Notes under the pieces: generated by a model
Told to the model about the DNA's origin: nothing
Databases searched by the model: none
Seen by the model: only the letters and a program-made list of their open reading frames with translations
Position numbers and translations under genes: made by a program
Part shown: positions 28,372 to 37,503 of the stretch, one piece after another
Layout of the letters: each line of letters begins with the position of its first letter
Numbering within the stretch: position 1 is the first letter of the stretch
NCBI RefSeq assembly: GCF_014843845.1
Contig: NZ_JHQS01000008.1
Location: 1-64,000, forward strand
Length of the DNA: 64,000 nt
Reading direction: 5' to 3'
DNA from: Mesorhizobium amorphae
GTDB lineage: Bacteria > Pseudomonadota > Alphaproteobacteria > Rhizobiales > Rhizobiaceae

Positions 28372-28854
28372 CTAGATGTCGTGCTTGCGGATGTTCTTCA
28401 GCATCTTCAAAAGCGTGGCGATGAGCGCGGCATATTCGGCGTCGTCGACGCCGTCGAACATGGCCTCGAAGGCGTCATGCATGGCTGGCCAGGCGCGGGT
28501 GAACAGAGCGCGGCCATCTTCTGTCAGGAATACATGGCGGAAGCGGCTGTCGGTGACGCCCTGCTCGCGCCGCACAAGGCCCTGCCCCTCCAGCGTGTCG
28601 AGCGTGCGGCTCAAGGTCGACTGTTCGATCACCGTGTAGACCGAGAGATCGTTTACGGTGACGCCGTCGGCGACCGACAGCACGGCCAGCGTGCGCACCT
28701 GCGGGATGGTCAGACCCTGCTTGCGGAAATCCTCGCGCAAGGTGGCGTTGTAGCGGCCCATGATGCGGTTCATCAGATAGGGCGCGAATTGCTGCAGGCC
28801 GATCTCGCCAAGGGTCGAGATGCGCTGGCGTTTTTCGGGAACCTTCTGTTCCAT
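28372..28854 (-). CDS. MarR-family transcriptional regulator
   Basis: 160 residues from the ATG at 28854, which overlaps the stop of the upstream oxidoreductase gene (GTGATGG). The winged helix-turn-helix is visible: LTIPQVRTLAVLSVADGVTVNDLSVYTVIEQ (about 49-79), then STLSRTLDTLEGQGLV and the wing RFRHVFLTEDG. Embedded in the catabolic operon, so it probably senses a pathway intermediate and may bind the shared palindromes at 31465, 38381, 45775 and 46669. Confidence 0.92.
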   Translation of the reverse strand: MEQKVPEKRQRISTLGEIGLQQFAPYLMNRIMGRYNATLREDFRKQGLTIPQVRTLAVLSVADGVTVNDLSVYTVIEQSTLSRTLDTLEGQGLVRREQGVTDSRFRHVFLTEDGRALFTRAWPAMHDAFEAMFDGVDDAEYAALIATLLKMLKNIRKHDI

Positions 28855-30425
28855 CACAGCCTCCCCGCCAGCAGGAAGCCGGAGCCGCCGCCAAGGCCGG
28901 CGCCGGGATGGGTCGAGGCGCCGATGTGGTAGAGGTTTTTGATGCCGGTGTCATGATTGCGGCTTGCCTTGAACGGCCGCCACAGGAACGACTGGTCGAT
29001 GGTCGAGGAGCCGCCATAGGGATCGCCGCCGACCAGATTGACGTTCATCGCTTCGAGATCGGCCGGCGAATAGGCGCGCCGTGCGATGACGCTGTCCTTG
29101 AACCCGTCGATATGGTTGGCAAGGATGGCCTCGGCGCGATCGGCATAGGCCTCGCGCAGTGCTTCGGTCCACAGGCCGTCGGCCGGCGCCTGCAGCTTGC
29201 CGGCGGCATCGCCCTTGATATGGCGCGGCGCCTCGGGCAGCTGCAGCCACAGGATCGCCTTGCCGTCCGGACAGCGCGAAGAATCGAGCGCGTGCGGCTG
29301 GCCGACACAGATGGTCGGCACCTCCGGCAGCAGGCCGCGCACTGCCTCGTTGCATGCCTTGGACACGCCATCGAGCCCTGGCGTCAAGTGCAGGAGCGCG
29401 ACCTTGTCGAGGCCTTCGCCGCGCCATGTCGGCGGCTTGTCCAGGGCATAATGGATCTGGAAGTTGCCCTTGCCATAGCGATAGTTCCGCACGGCTTCAG
29501 GAGCCGCCGCCGGCGCATCCTTGCCGAGCAGCCGCTCGTAGAGTTGGGTCGGCGTGGCCGAGCAGATGACGCCCTTCTTCGCGTGGACCGTCTCGCCCGA
29601 AGCAAGCCGCACACCGGTGGCACGGCCTCCATCCAGGATGATGGAAGCAACGTCGGCTTCGGTGGAGATGACGCCGCCGCGCTCGATGATCAGCGCCTCA
29701 AAAGCAGCAAGCAGGTTTTTCGCGCCGCCCTTGACGATCGGCGCGCCGGCGGCCTCCAGCGCAAAGGCAATGACCTTGGCGATCTGGCCGGAAAACGCAT
29801 CTTCCGGACCAAGGCCGGCATGCAGCACCCAGGGCGCCCAGAGCGCTCGGATGGTTTCGGATTGATAGGTACTTTCCAGCCAGCTGCGGGCCGGCACCAG
29901 CGCCTCGCCAAGAAAGGCGGCAAGACCGCGCGGGCTGCGCCGCCAGGCCTCGCCAGCCAGCATTTTGACCGTCGGATAGGACCACAGGGCACCGCCGAGC
30001 AGGCCGAACAACAGGCCGGCATTGCGCTCGATATCGCCGACGTCGCCGCCGTGCCGGTCGCCGTCGCCGGATGCCAGCGCATTGAGCGCCGCGATGTTGG
30101 CGGCGCGATCGGTGCTGAGCACGGCATGGCTGCCGTCCGGCCGCAGCACACCGGTGGGCGTCGCGGTTTGGCAGAATTCCAGCCCATGCCGCGCCAGATC
30201 CTTGCCCAGTGATGCAAAGGCCGGCGAGGTGATGAACAGGACGAAAGTCGTCGCCATCACGTCATGGACGAAGCCGGGTGCCGTGATCTCCTCGGTACGC
30301 ATACAGCCGCCGATGCGGTCGTTGCGTTCGAGTACGAGCACCTTGGCGCCCTTGCCGCCCAGCATCGCCGCGCAGACCAGCGCGTTGATGCCGCTGCCGA
30401 CGATGATGTGATCGGGGGCATTCAT
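28854..30425 (-). CDS. Phytoene-dehydrogenase-like FAD-dependent oxidoreductase
   Basis: 523 residues with the FAD-binding GSGINALVCAAML motif at about 10-22, LERNDRIGGCMRTEE, and a C-terminal FAD-contact segment (HIGASTHPGAGLGGGSGFLLA). This is the CrtI/phytoene-desaturase-like amine oxidase superfamily, here without carotenoid genes, so it more likely oxidises an intermediate of the aromatic pathway. Paralogue of the plus-strand gene at 31495. The ATG follows GGGAG by about 9 bases. Confidence 0.85.
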   Translation of the reverse strand: MNAPDHIIVGSGINALVCAAMLGGKGAKVLVLERNDRIGGCMRTEEITAPGFVHDVMATTFVLFITSPAFASLGKDLARHGLEFCQTATPTGVLRPDGSHAVLSTDRAANIAALNALASGDGDRHGGDVGDIERNAGLLFGLLGGALWSYPTVKMLAGEAWRRSPRGLAAFLGEALVPARSWLESTYQSETIRALWAPWVLHAGLGPEDAFSGQIAKVIAFALEAAGAPIVKGGAKNLLAAFEALIIERGGVISTEADVASIILDGGRATGVRLASGETVHAKKGVICSATPTQLYERLLGKDAPAAAPEAVRNYRYGKGNFQIHYALDKPPTWRGEGLDKVALLHLTPGLDGVSKACNEAVRGLLPEVPTICVGQPHALDSSRCPDGKAILWLQLPEAPRHIKGDAAGKLQAPADGLWTEALREAYADRAEAILANHIDGFKDSVIARRAYSPADLEAMNVNLVGGDPYGGSSTIDQSFLWRPFKASRNHDTGIKNLYHIGASTHPGAGLGGGSGFLLAGRL

Positions 30426-30484
30426 CGACGATCGCTCCCTGCCGGCAGGTGGGGGTCAAATGCGTGGGGTAGCGTTCCTTCGCG

Positions 30485-30528
30485 CCCCCCTCTGTCCTGC
30501 CGGACATCTCCCCCACGAGGGGGGAGAT
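30485..30528. repeat. Palindromic intergenic repeat (RIME-like), single copy
   Basis: CCCCCCTCTGTCC-TGCC-GGACA followed by ATCTCCCCC-acga-GGGGGGAGAT makes two adjacent hairpins. Nearly the same unit occurs twice, inverted, at 42836-42993. The design matches Rhizobiales-specific intergenic mosaic elements. In the minus-strand transcript it lies between the cyclase and oxidoreductase genes. Confidence 0.8.
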
Positions 30529-30583
30529 CGGCTGTCACCACCGCCTTCGCCATGATCTTCTCCCGAAGACCGCCACCTCGCGC

Positions 30584-31375
30584 CTATTTCCCCGGCACCA
30601 GCGCCAGCGCGCGGATCGGGCTGCCGGTGCCGTGCTCGATCTTGAGCGGGGCGGCGATCAGGATCGCGCCCTTCGGCGGCAGCTGGTCGAGGTTGCAGAG
30701 GCTGGCGAGGCCGTAGCGGTTGGCCTTGTGCATCAGCGTGTGCGCCGGGAATGGCGGCTCCATGCCACCGGCCTTGCCGGCATCGGTGCCGATGGTTTCG
30801 CTGCCCCAGCCCTTGATGTCCTTGCTGATCAGGAACTGGATCGCCTCGGCCGTTGGGCCGGGCGTGTGAGGCCCGGTCTCGTTGGCGTTGAGGAATTCGG
30901 CTTCCGAGCCGTTGCGCTTGTACCAGTCGGTGCGCATCACCACCCACTCGCCGGCGTTGATGGCGCCATGCTTGGCTTCCCATGCCTTGATGTGGTCGAC
31001 GGTGAGCAGGAAATCGTGGTCGGCGGCGGCTTCCTTCGAGCAGTCGATGACATTGACCGGACCGACGAAGTTCTGGGCCGGAATGGTGTCGGTGGCGCCG
31101 TCCGGATAGTCCTTGCCGGTGATCCAGTGCTGCGGCGCGTCGAAATGCGTGCCCGAATGCTCGCCGAGCTTCAGCCAGTTCCAGGCCCACCACGGGCCGT
31201 TCTTGTCATAACGGGAGATCGAGTGGATCTCGACCTTCGGCGTGTCGACGGCAAGCTCAGGCGGCAGCTTGATCAGTGGCGTGTCCGGTCCGAGCGGCGC
31301 CGACAGGTCGACCACCTTGATGCCGCCTGAAAGCAGCTGGCCGGCGACTTCGCCGAGGAGTTTTTGCGTGTCCAT
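30584..31375 (-). CDS. Cyclase-family metal hydrolase, isatin-hydrolase-like
   Basis: 263 residues. The metal-binding signature HSGTHFDAPQH (HxGTHxDxPxH) and a C-terminal HGTGSPIR are characteristic of the cyclase/kynurenine formamidase superfamily. The motifs WWAWNWLKLGEHSGTHFDAP and HTPGPTAEA, plus the overall length, resemble bacterial isatin hydrolase, a Mn-dependent enzyme that opens isatin to isatinate; this is from memory of that family, not an alignment. Kynurenine formamidase is the main alternative. First gene of the minus-strand operon reading through iorB. Confidence 0.8.
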   Translation of the reverse strand: MDTQKLLGEVAGQLLSGGIKVVDLSAPLGPDTPLIKLPPELAVDTPKVEIHSISRYDKNGPWWAWNWLKLGEHSGTHFDAPQHWITGKDYPDGATDTIPAQNFVGPVNVIDCSKEAAADHDFLLTVDHIKAWEAKHGAINAGEWVVMRTDWYKRNGSEAEFLNANETGPHTPGPTAEAIQFLISKDIKGWGSETIGTDAGKAGGMEPPFPAHTLMHKANRYGLASLCNLDQLPPKGAILIAAPLKIEHGTGSPIRALALVPGK

Positions 31376-31464
31376 GGTCTCAGTTCCCTCTTTGTCGATG
31401 ATGATCGAGGCTCGTCTCGGCCCTTAATATCCTACTAGACGAAAACATATGCATCTGCAATTAT

Positions 31465-31478
31465 CTTTAAGCATAAAG
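31465..31478. promoter_or_regulatory. Palindromic operator copy 1 (CTTTAAGCATAAAG)
   Basis: CTTTA/TAAAG arms around a GC centre, in the 119-base divergent promoter region between the isatin-hydrolase-like gene (minus) and the FAD oxidoreductase (plus). Matches the shape seen at 38381, 45775 and 46669; likely a MarR site. Confidence 0.6.
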
Positions 31479-31494
31479 GAAATGGGTTTGGGGC

Positions 31495-33069
31495 GTGAGC
31501 GAGTTCGACGCCATCTTTGTCGGGGCCGGCCACAACAGTCTGGCATGCGCCGCGCATCTGGCGCTCAAGGGCTGGAAAACGGCCGTTTTTGAACGCAGTG
31601 CAACAATAGGCGGCGCTGTCCAGACCCACGAATACACCGTTCCCGGCTTCCGCCACGATTTCGGCGCGATGAATCTGAGCCTGTTCGCCGGCTCAGCCTT
31701 CCACCGGAAATATGCAAATGAATTGAAAACCCACGGGTTGGAATTCGCACCCGTAGCTGATTGTTTCGCCAGCGCCTTTCCGGACGGACGCTGGTTCGGC
31801 GTCAGCAACGACCTGGAAAAGACGGCATCCAGGCTGGCAGGTTTTTCCGCCGCCGACGCCGCCACATGGCGCCGGCTGGTCGCCGGTTTCATGCCCGAGG
31901 CCGAGCATCTGTTCCGCCTGCTGGGCTCGCCGATGAGCGGACGCGCGCTCGCCGGCACCGCCTGGAACCTGTGGCGCAAGAAGGGTTTTTCCGACGCGCT
32001 CGATACTGGTCGATTGCTGCTTTCTTCACCTCGCGCGTGGCTCGAGGAGACTTTCGAATCCCCGCATGTCCGGACGACGCTTGCCGCCTGGGGCATGCAT
32101 CTCGACTTCGCCCCCGACATCGCCGGCGGTGCGGTGTTCCCCTATCTGGAATCGATGGCCAATCAGGCTTTCGGCATGGTGCTCGGCGAGGGTGGCGCCG
32201 ACACCATGATCCGCGCGCTCTCCGGCATGGTCACCGCGGCCGGCGGCAAGATCGTCACCGGCGCCGAGGTGGCGGAGATCACAGTCGCCGGTGGCCGTGC
32301 GACCGGCGTAAGGCTTGCCTCCGGCGACTTCCATATCGCCAGCAAGGCGGTCATCGCCAGCGTTGCGCCGAGAGCGCTTACCGGCAAGCTTTTACCCGAT
32401 GGGTCCGGCGATGCCGGCTTCGACGCGGCGATGAAGAAATTCCGGTATGCGCCGGGCACGATGATGATCCATCTGGCATTGGATGAATTGCCCGACTGGC
32501 GCGCCGGCGCCGAGCTTCGGCAATTCGCCTATGTGCATCTTGCGCCGTCGCTCGACGCCATGTCGCGCACCTATCAGCAGGCGATGGCAGGCATGTTGCC
32601 GGACGAGCCGGTGCTGGTCGTCGGTCAGCCGACAGCCATCGACCCGTCGCGCGCGCCCAAAGGCAAGCACATCCTGTGGGTGCAGGTGCGCATGCTACCG
32701 GCCGAAATCCTCGGCGACGCGGCAGGCAAGATCGCGCCGGACCGTTGGGACGAGGTCAAGCAAGCTTATGCCGAGCGTGTGCTCGATATCATCGAGAGCT
32801 ACGCGCCCGGACTGCGCCAAAAAATCCTCGGCCGCGCGGTGTTCTCGCCGCTCGACCTCGAACGCGAGAACCCGAACCTCGTCGGCGGCGACCAGATCTG
32901 CGGCAGCCACCATCTGGCGCAGAATTTCTTGTTCCGCCCGGCGCGCGGTTACGCCGGTTGGAATACGCCGGTCGCCAACCTGCACCTGACAGGTGCTGCG
33001 ACGTGGCCGGGCGCCGGCACCGGTGCGGCATCCGGCTACATGCTCGCCCAACAGCTCGGAGGGAATTAG
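31495..33069 (+). CDS. Phytoene-dehydrogenase-like FAD-dependent oxidoreductase (paralogue)
   Basis: 524 residues from a GTG at 31495 (the family N-terminus FDAIFVGAGHNSLACAA starts at once). FAD motifs: GAGHNSLACAAHL, FERSATIGGAVQ, and a C-terminal LTGAATWPGAGTGAASGYML. Related to the product of 28854-30425 and divergently transcribed from the same block, suggesting two related oxidation steps. The AAAGGA upstream is a rather distant ribosome site. Substrate unknown. Confidence 0.85.
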   Translation: MSEFDAIFVGAGHNSLACAAHLALKGWKTAVFERSATIGGAVQTHEYTVPGFRHDFGAMNLSLFAGSAFHRKYANELKTHGLEFAPVADCFASAFPDGRWFGVSNDLEKTASRLAGFSAADAATWRRLVAGFMPEAEHLFRLLGSPMSGRALAGTAWNLWRKKGFSDALDTGRLLLSSPRAWLEETFESPHVRTTLAAWGMHLDFAPDIAGGAVFPYLESMANQAFGMVLGEGGADTMIRALSGMVTAAGGKIVTGAEVAEITVAGGRATGVRLASGDFHIASKAVIASVAPRALTGKLLPDGSGDAGFDAAMKKFRYAPGTMMIHLALDELPDWRAGAELRQFAYVHLAPSLDAMSRTYQQAMAGMLPDEPVLVVGQPTAIDPSRAPKGKHILWVQVRMLPAEILGDAAGKIAPDRWDEVKQAYAERVLDIIESYAPGLRQKILGRAVFSPLDLERENPNLVGGDQICGSHHLAQNFLFRPARGYAGWNTPVANLHLTGAATWPGAGTGAASGYMLAQQLGGN

Positions 33070-33175
33070 GAGCCGAAGACTTCCAGGATGGACAAGGCGC
33101 GGTTGCCCAAGAGCCTGAACCTGACAATCGAACAATGATGCCGCGCGGACAAAGACCACTAACAGGGGAACGACC

Positions 33176-34705
33176 ATGACAATCAACAGACGAGACTTGC
33201 TCGGATACAGTGCTGCGGCGCTCGGTGCGACCGCCCTCGGCTTGCCTAAGATCGCCAAAGCCGCGGCCGGCGAACTGACCATCGCCTACAACGTCAACCT
33301 GCCGTCCTGGGATCCGACCACCGGACCTTCGGCGGTCAACCCGACCATCCAGGGCCTTTACCAGTCGGTGTTCGACCAGTTCGTCCCGCAGAAACCGGAT
33401 CTGTCCTTCGCGCCGGGCCTACTCACCGAATGGGGTTGGAACGACGACCGCACCAAGATCATGATGACGGTGCGCGACGGCGTGAAATGGCATGACGGTT
33501 CGCCTTTCACCGCCGAGGACGTGGTCTGGTCGCTGCAGCGGGCGGGCGACGAGAAGACCGGCAACCCGATCCAGTTCGTCTGGAAGAACGTCAACAACTT
33601 CAAGATCGACGGCAACAAGATCACCGGCGACGTCGTGCAGTTCGACCCGGTGTATTTCAAATGGATGTCGTTCCTGACCGGCTACATCATGCCGAAGGCC
33701 TATTACGAGAAAGTCGGCGCCGAAGGTTTCGAAAAAGCACCGATCGGCACCGGCCCCTATATGGTCGACAAATTCGAGCGCAACGCCTTCCTGCGGCTCA
33801 AGGCCAATCCGAACTACTGGGGCGGCAAGCCGGCCTTCGAGAATGTGACGATCAAGTTCGTCACCGATGCGGCAAGTCGCGTCGCCGAGATCGAGTCCGG
33901 TTCCTCGCAGGTGACGCTCGAAATCCCCTATGAGGAGTATGACCGGCTGATCGCCAAGGACGGGCTCGCCGGCTCGTGCAAGAACGTTTCCGACATCGGC
34001 ATGATCTTCTTCAACGACATCGAGGCGATGCTGGACAAGAATGTCCGCCAGGCCGCGGTCATGGCGGTGGACAAGGAACTTCTCGTCAAGCGGCTTCTGC
34101 GCGGCTACGGCCAGTCGATCGCGACGCTGGAGACGCCGGAATACACGGCCTTCGATGCCTCGATCAAGGTCGAGCACAATCCGGAAAAGGCCAAGGAATT
34201 ACTGGCGGCTTCCGGCTATTCGCCGGAAAAGCCGGTCAAGTTCACCATACAGACGACCAAGGGCTTCAAGCCCAAGGATTACGAGATGATCCAGGCGATC
34301 GTCGGCATGTGGCGCAAGGTCGGCATCGAGGCGACGATCGAGATCTACGAGATCGCCAAGCACTACGAATTGCGCGCCGCCGACAAGCTGGCGCCGGCGG
34401 CCTTCTACAACTGGGGCAACGCCATCGGCGATCCGACGACATCGACCGGCTTTGCCATGTATGGCCCGAGCCCGCATTCGGTGTGGGACAGCCAGGATCT
34501 GATCGACATGATCAATCCGCTGTGGGGCGAGAAGGACGAGGCCAAGCGCATCGCCGGCTGGAAGGCGGTCGACAAATACATCGCCGAGCAGGCCTATGTG
34601 TTGCCGCTGATCCAGTATGCGCAGCCGATCGTTCATGCCAAGGGCGTCAATGTCGTGCAGCATGTGTCCGGCGCGCTGCTGCCGGCGCTGATGACCCCGG
34701 CCTGA
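33176..34705 (+). CDS. ABC transporter substrate-binding protein, family 5 (dipeptide/oligopeptide type)
   Basis: 509 residues. The N-terminus INRRDLLGYSAAALGATALG is a twin-arginine-like export signal, with cleavage likely near AKAAAG (about residue 31). The solute-binding family 5 pattern follows (VRDGVKWHDGSPFTAEDVVW; GTGPYMVDKFERN). Leads a transporter operon continuing to 38332. Its ligand may be the aromatic substrate of the surrounding block or a peptide; only the family is secure. Confidence 0.9.
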   Translation: MTINRRDLLGYSAAALGATALGLPKIAKAAAGELTIAYNVNLPSWDPTTGPSAVNPTIQGLYQSVFDQFVPQKPDLSFAPGLLTEWGWNDDRTKIMMTVRDGVKWHDGSPFTAEDVVWSLQRAGDEKTGNPIQFVWKNVNNFKIDGNKITGDVVQFDPVYFKWMSFLTGYIMPKAYYEKVGAEGFEKAPIGTGPYMVDKFERNAFLRLKANPNYWGGKPAFENVTIKFVTDAASRVAEIESGSSQVTLEIPYEEYDRLIAKDGLAGSCKNVSDIGMIFFNDIEAMLDKNVRQAAVMAVDKELLVKRLLRGYGQSIATLETPEYTAFDASIKVEHNPEKAKELLAASGYSPEKPVKFTIQTTKGFKPKDYEMIQAIVGMWRKVGIEATIEIYEIAKHYELRAADKLAPAAFYNWGNAIGDPTTSTGFAMYGPSPHSVWDSQDLIDMINPLWGEKDEAKRIAGWKAVDKYIAEQAYVLPLIQYAQPIVHAKGVNVVQHVSGALLPALMTPA

Positions 34706-34723
34706 TAGCCGCATAGACTGCAT

Positions 34724-34755
34724 GCGCGCCACAGCAAGAGGTGGCGCGCCCTTTT
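34724..34755 (+). terminator. Attenuator-type hairpin between binding protein and permease
   Basis: GCGCGCCAC (34724-34732) and GTGGCGCGC (34741-34749) form a 9-base stem followed by CCTTTTT. It lies between the binding-protein stop and the permease start, where it would lower downstream expression relative to the binding protein. Confidence 0.75.
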
Positions 34756-34776
34756 TCGCCAGACGTACAGGCGACC

Positions 34777-35784
34777 ATGCTTCTGCAAAGATTTCTGATC
34801 CGTCTGCTGACGATGGCGATCACGCTGTTCGGCGTCGCTGTCGTCGTCTTTGTCGTCATCCGCGTCGCGCCCGGCGACCCGATCGCGATGATGCTGCCGC
34901 CCGGTGCCAGCGATGCCGACATCGCCAGGCTGCGTGCGCTGTACGGTCTCGATAAGACGATCGTGCAGCAATTCTTCATCTGGCTCGGAGGCGTCGTGCG
35001 CGGCGATTTCGGCACCTCGATCTCGCTGCGGCAAGACGTGCTGGGGCTTGTTTTCAACCGGCTGCCGGCGACGCTGGAGCTCGCCACAGTCGCGCTTTTG
35101 ATGGCGGTGGCGATCGGCGGCTCGGCGGCGATCCTCGGCGCGCGCGAACGCGGCACGGCGGTCGAGGCCGGCATCGACATCGCCAGCGGGACAGCACTTT
35201 CCATCCCAGACTTCCTGTGGGGCCTGGTGCTGATCCTGCTGTTCGGCGTGCTTATACCCGTGTTCGACATTTCCGGCCGGGTGTCGCCACAGCTCGACCT
35301 GCCCTTCGTCACCCAATTCTATCTCGTCGAGAGCATGCTGCGGCTGCGTTTCGACCTCACCTGGGACCTGCTGAAACATATGCTGATGCCGGCCGTGGCG
35401 CTGGCGCTGCCGCTGGCGGCGATCATCGCGCAGTTGCTGAAACAGTCGCTGAAGGAAGTGCTCGACCTCGACTATGTCGTGCTGGCGCGGGTGAAAGGCT
35501 TTTCGGAAACGCAGGTCATCCTGCGCGAGGCGCTGAAGAACGCGGCGCTACCGACGCTGACGCTGGTCGGCGTGCAGTTCACCTTCCTCATCGGCGGCAC
35601 GGTCATCGTCGAGCGGCTGTTCTCCTATGAGGGTCTCGGCAATATGGCGATCGATGCGGTCATCAACCGCGACCTGCCGCTGATCCAGGGCATCGTGCTG
35701 GTCTTCGCACTGCTGTTCGTGCTGATCAACCTTGCTGTAGACATGATGTATGCGCTGCTCAATCCAAGGCTGCGCCATGGATGA
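34777..35784 (+). CDS. ABC transporter permease, DppB type
   Basis: 335 residues from the ATG at 34777; the GTG at 34741 falls inside the terminator-like stem and is rejected. The N-terminal membrane helix (LLQRFLIRLLTMAITLFGV) and the family signature RVAPGDPIAMMLPPGAS are followed by further helices and an EAA-like loop (VKGFSETQVILREALKNAALP). Forms the channel with the next gene; overlaps it by 8 bases. Confidence 0.92.
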   Translation: MLLQRFLIRLLTMAITLFGVAVVVFVVIRVAPGDPIAMMLPPGASDADIARLRALYGLDKTIVQQFFIWLGGVVRGDFGTSISLRQDVLGLVFNRLPATLELATVALLMAVAIGGSAAILGARERGTAVEAGIDIASGTALSIPDFLWGLVLILLFGVLIPVFDISGRVSPQLDLPFVTQFYLVESMLRLRFDLTWDLLKHMLMPAVALALPLAAIIAQLLKQSLKEVLDLDYVVLARVKGFSETQVILREALKNAALPTLTLVGVQFTFLIGGTVIVERLFSYEGLGNMAIDAVINRDLPLIQGIVLVFALLFVLINLAVDMMYALLNPRLRHG

Positions 35785-36625
35785 CGCACGCATCGCCAGG
35801 CGTGGCGTGGGGCCGAGGCTGTGGCTTGCCGGCGGCTGGCTGCTGCTTGCGCTGCTGGCGGCGATCCTGGCGCCGCTGGTCGCGCCGCAGGATCCGCTGG
35901 CACAGGACCTTATGCTGGAGCGGCTGCCGCCCTTCTGGCTGGACGGGACAGAGCCCGGCTATTGGCTGGGCACCGACAGCCTCGGCCGGGATCTGCTGTC
36001 GCGATTGATCTTCGGCGGCCGCATCGCCTTCATCGTCGCCTTCGCCGCGGCAATCGCCGCTTGTCTGGTCGGCTCGGTGCTCGGGCTGATCGCCGGCTAT
36101 TTCGGCGGCTGGGCCGACCGAATCATCTCGCGCATCGTCGACATCTGGATGGCCTTCCCGCCGGTGCTGTTCGCTATCCTGCTGGTCGCCGTGCTCGGCA
36201 CCGGCCTCAGCTCCGTCATCATTGCGATTGCTGTCATCGACTGGACACGCTTCTGCAGGGTGATCCGCGCCGAGGCGATGGGCCAGTCGCGCATGGACTA
36301 TGTCGAGAATGCCCGCATCGCCGGCTATGGCCGCATCGGCATCATGCTGCGCGAGGTGCTGCCCAATGTGGTGCCGTCGATCGTCGCGCTTTTGTCGCTC
36401 GAGATGGGCATCGCTGTCATCGTCGAGGCGATCCTGTCCTTCGTCAATCTGTCGATCTCGACCGACGACCCGACCTGGGGCGGCATCATCGCAGAGGGCC
36501 GGCTGTCGATCCACCAGGCCTGGTGGGTGCTGGTGTTTCCGCTGATCACGCTGATCCTGACCGTGCTGTCGTTCAGCCAGTTCGGCGAGGCGCTGAAAGC
36601 CCGTTTCGATCCGGTGCTGCGATGA
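35777..36625 (+). CDS. ABC transporter permease, DppC type
   Basis: 282 residues from the ATG at 35777, overlapping the DppB-type gene. N-terminal helix WLAGGWLLLALLAAILAPLV, then the LGTDSLGRDLLSRLIFGGR segment typical of DppC/OppC, the RIVDIWMAFP helix and the EAA loop (YGRIGIMLREVLPN). The stop overlaps the ATPase start. Confidence 0.92.
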   Translation: MDDARIARRGVGPRLWLAGGWLLLALLAAILAPLVAPQDPLAQDLMLERLPPFWLDGTEPGYWLGTDSLGRDLLSRLIFGGRIAFIVAFAAAIAACLVGSVLGLIAGYFGGWADRIISRIVDIWMAFPPVLFAILLVAVLGTGLSSVIIAIAVIDWTRFCRVIRAEAMGQSRMDYVENARIAGYGRIGIMLREVLPNVVPSIVALLSLEMGIAVIVEAILSFVNLSISTDDPTWGGIIAEGRLSIHQAWWVLVFPLITLILTVLSFSQFGEALKARFDPVLR

Positions 36626-37503
36626 GCGCGGCTTGCCTCGACATCCGCTCGTTGAGCGCCGTGCTGCCGAACGGGCAGCGCGTACTACGTTCGGTGTCGC
36701 TCTCCGTCCAGCCCGGCGAAGTGCGTGCGCTGGTCGGAGAGAGCGGCGCCGGCAAGACGATGATCGGCAAGGCGGTGCTCGGCGTGCTGCCGCCCAGCGT
36801 GCGCATCGCCGAAGGCGACATGCTGCTCGAAGGCGAAGACCTCGGCCAACTTCAGCCGAAGGCAAGACGCACGCTGATCGGCGCCCGCACGGCGCTGATC
36901 CCGCAGGATCCCCTGACCGCGCTCAACCCGTCGCGCCGCATCGGCCCGCAGATGACCGACCGGCTGGTGCGCATTCTCGGTTGGAGCGACGAGAGGGCCG
37001 ACAACCGAATCCGCCAGTTGCTGGACGAGGTGCAGATCCGCGATCCGGAGCGGGTGCTGAAAAGCTATCCGCACGAGCTTTCCGGCGGCATGCGCCAACG
37101 CGTGCTGATCGCGGCGGCCTTCGCCGCCGAACCAAGGCTGATCGTCGCCGACGAACCGACGACAGCGCTGGACGTGACGGTGCAGAAGCAGATACTGCGC
37201 CTGATCGCGCAATTGCAGCGCGATCACGGCACGGCGATCCTGTTCGTCACCCACGACCTCGGCGTCGTCGCCAAGATCAGCCAGAGGGTCTCGGTGCTCT
37301 ACGCCGGCAAGGTGGTGGAAGAGGCCGAGACCGCGGCGCTGTTCGCAGCACCCCAGCACCCTTATACGCGGGCGCTGATGGCGGCCACGCCGCGCTATAC
37401 CGATCCGCTCGCCTCGCTGAGACCGGTGGATGACGCCGTGCTGGCCGGGCTGGCTGCCGAGATTGCCGCCGCCGACCAGGCCTGGAGGCGACCGCATGGC
37501 TGA
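36622..37503 (+). CDS. ABC transporter ATP-binding protein, DppD type
   Basis: 293 residues from the ATG at 36622 (overlap with the DppC-type stop). Walker [11 protein letters not shown]-loop [11 protein letters not shown], signature LSGGMRQR, Walker [13 protein letters not shown] and the THDLG switch histidine are all present. The C-terminal [13 protein letters not shown] is the oligopeptide-transporter extension. Energises uptake with the following ATPase. Confidence 0.93.
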   Translation: MSAACLDIRSLSAVLPNGQRVLRSVSLSVQPGEVRALVGESGAGKTMIGKAVLGVLPPSVRIAEGDMLLEGEDLGQLQPKARRTLIGARTALIPQDPLTALNPSRRIGPQMTDRLVRILGWSDERADNRIRQLLDEVQIRDPERVLKSYPHELSGGMRQRVLIAAAFAAEPRLIVADEPTTALDVTVQKQILRLIAQLQRDHGTAILFVTHDLGVVAKISQRVSVLYAGKVVEEAETAALFAAPQHPYTRALMAATPRYTDPLASLRPVDDAVLAGLAAEIAAADQAWRRPHG

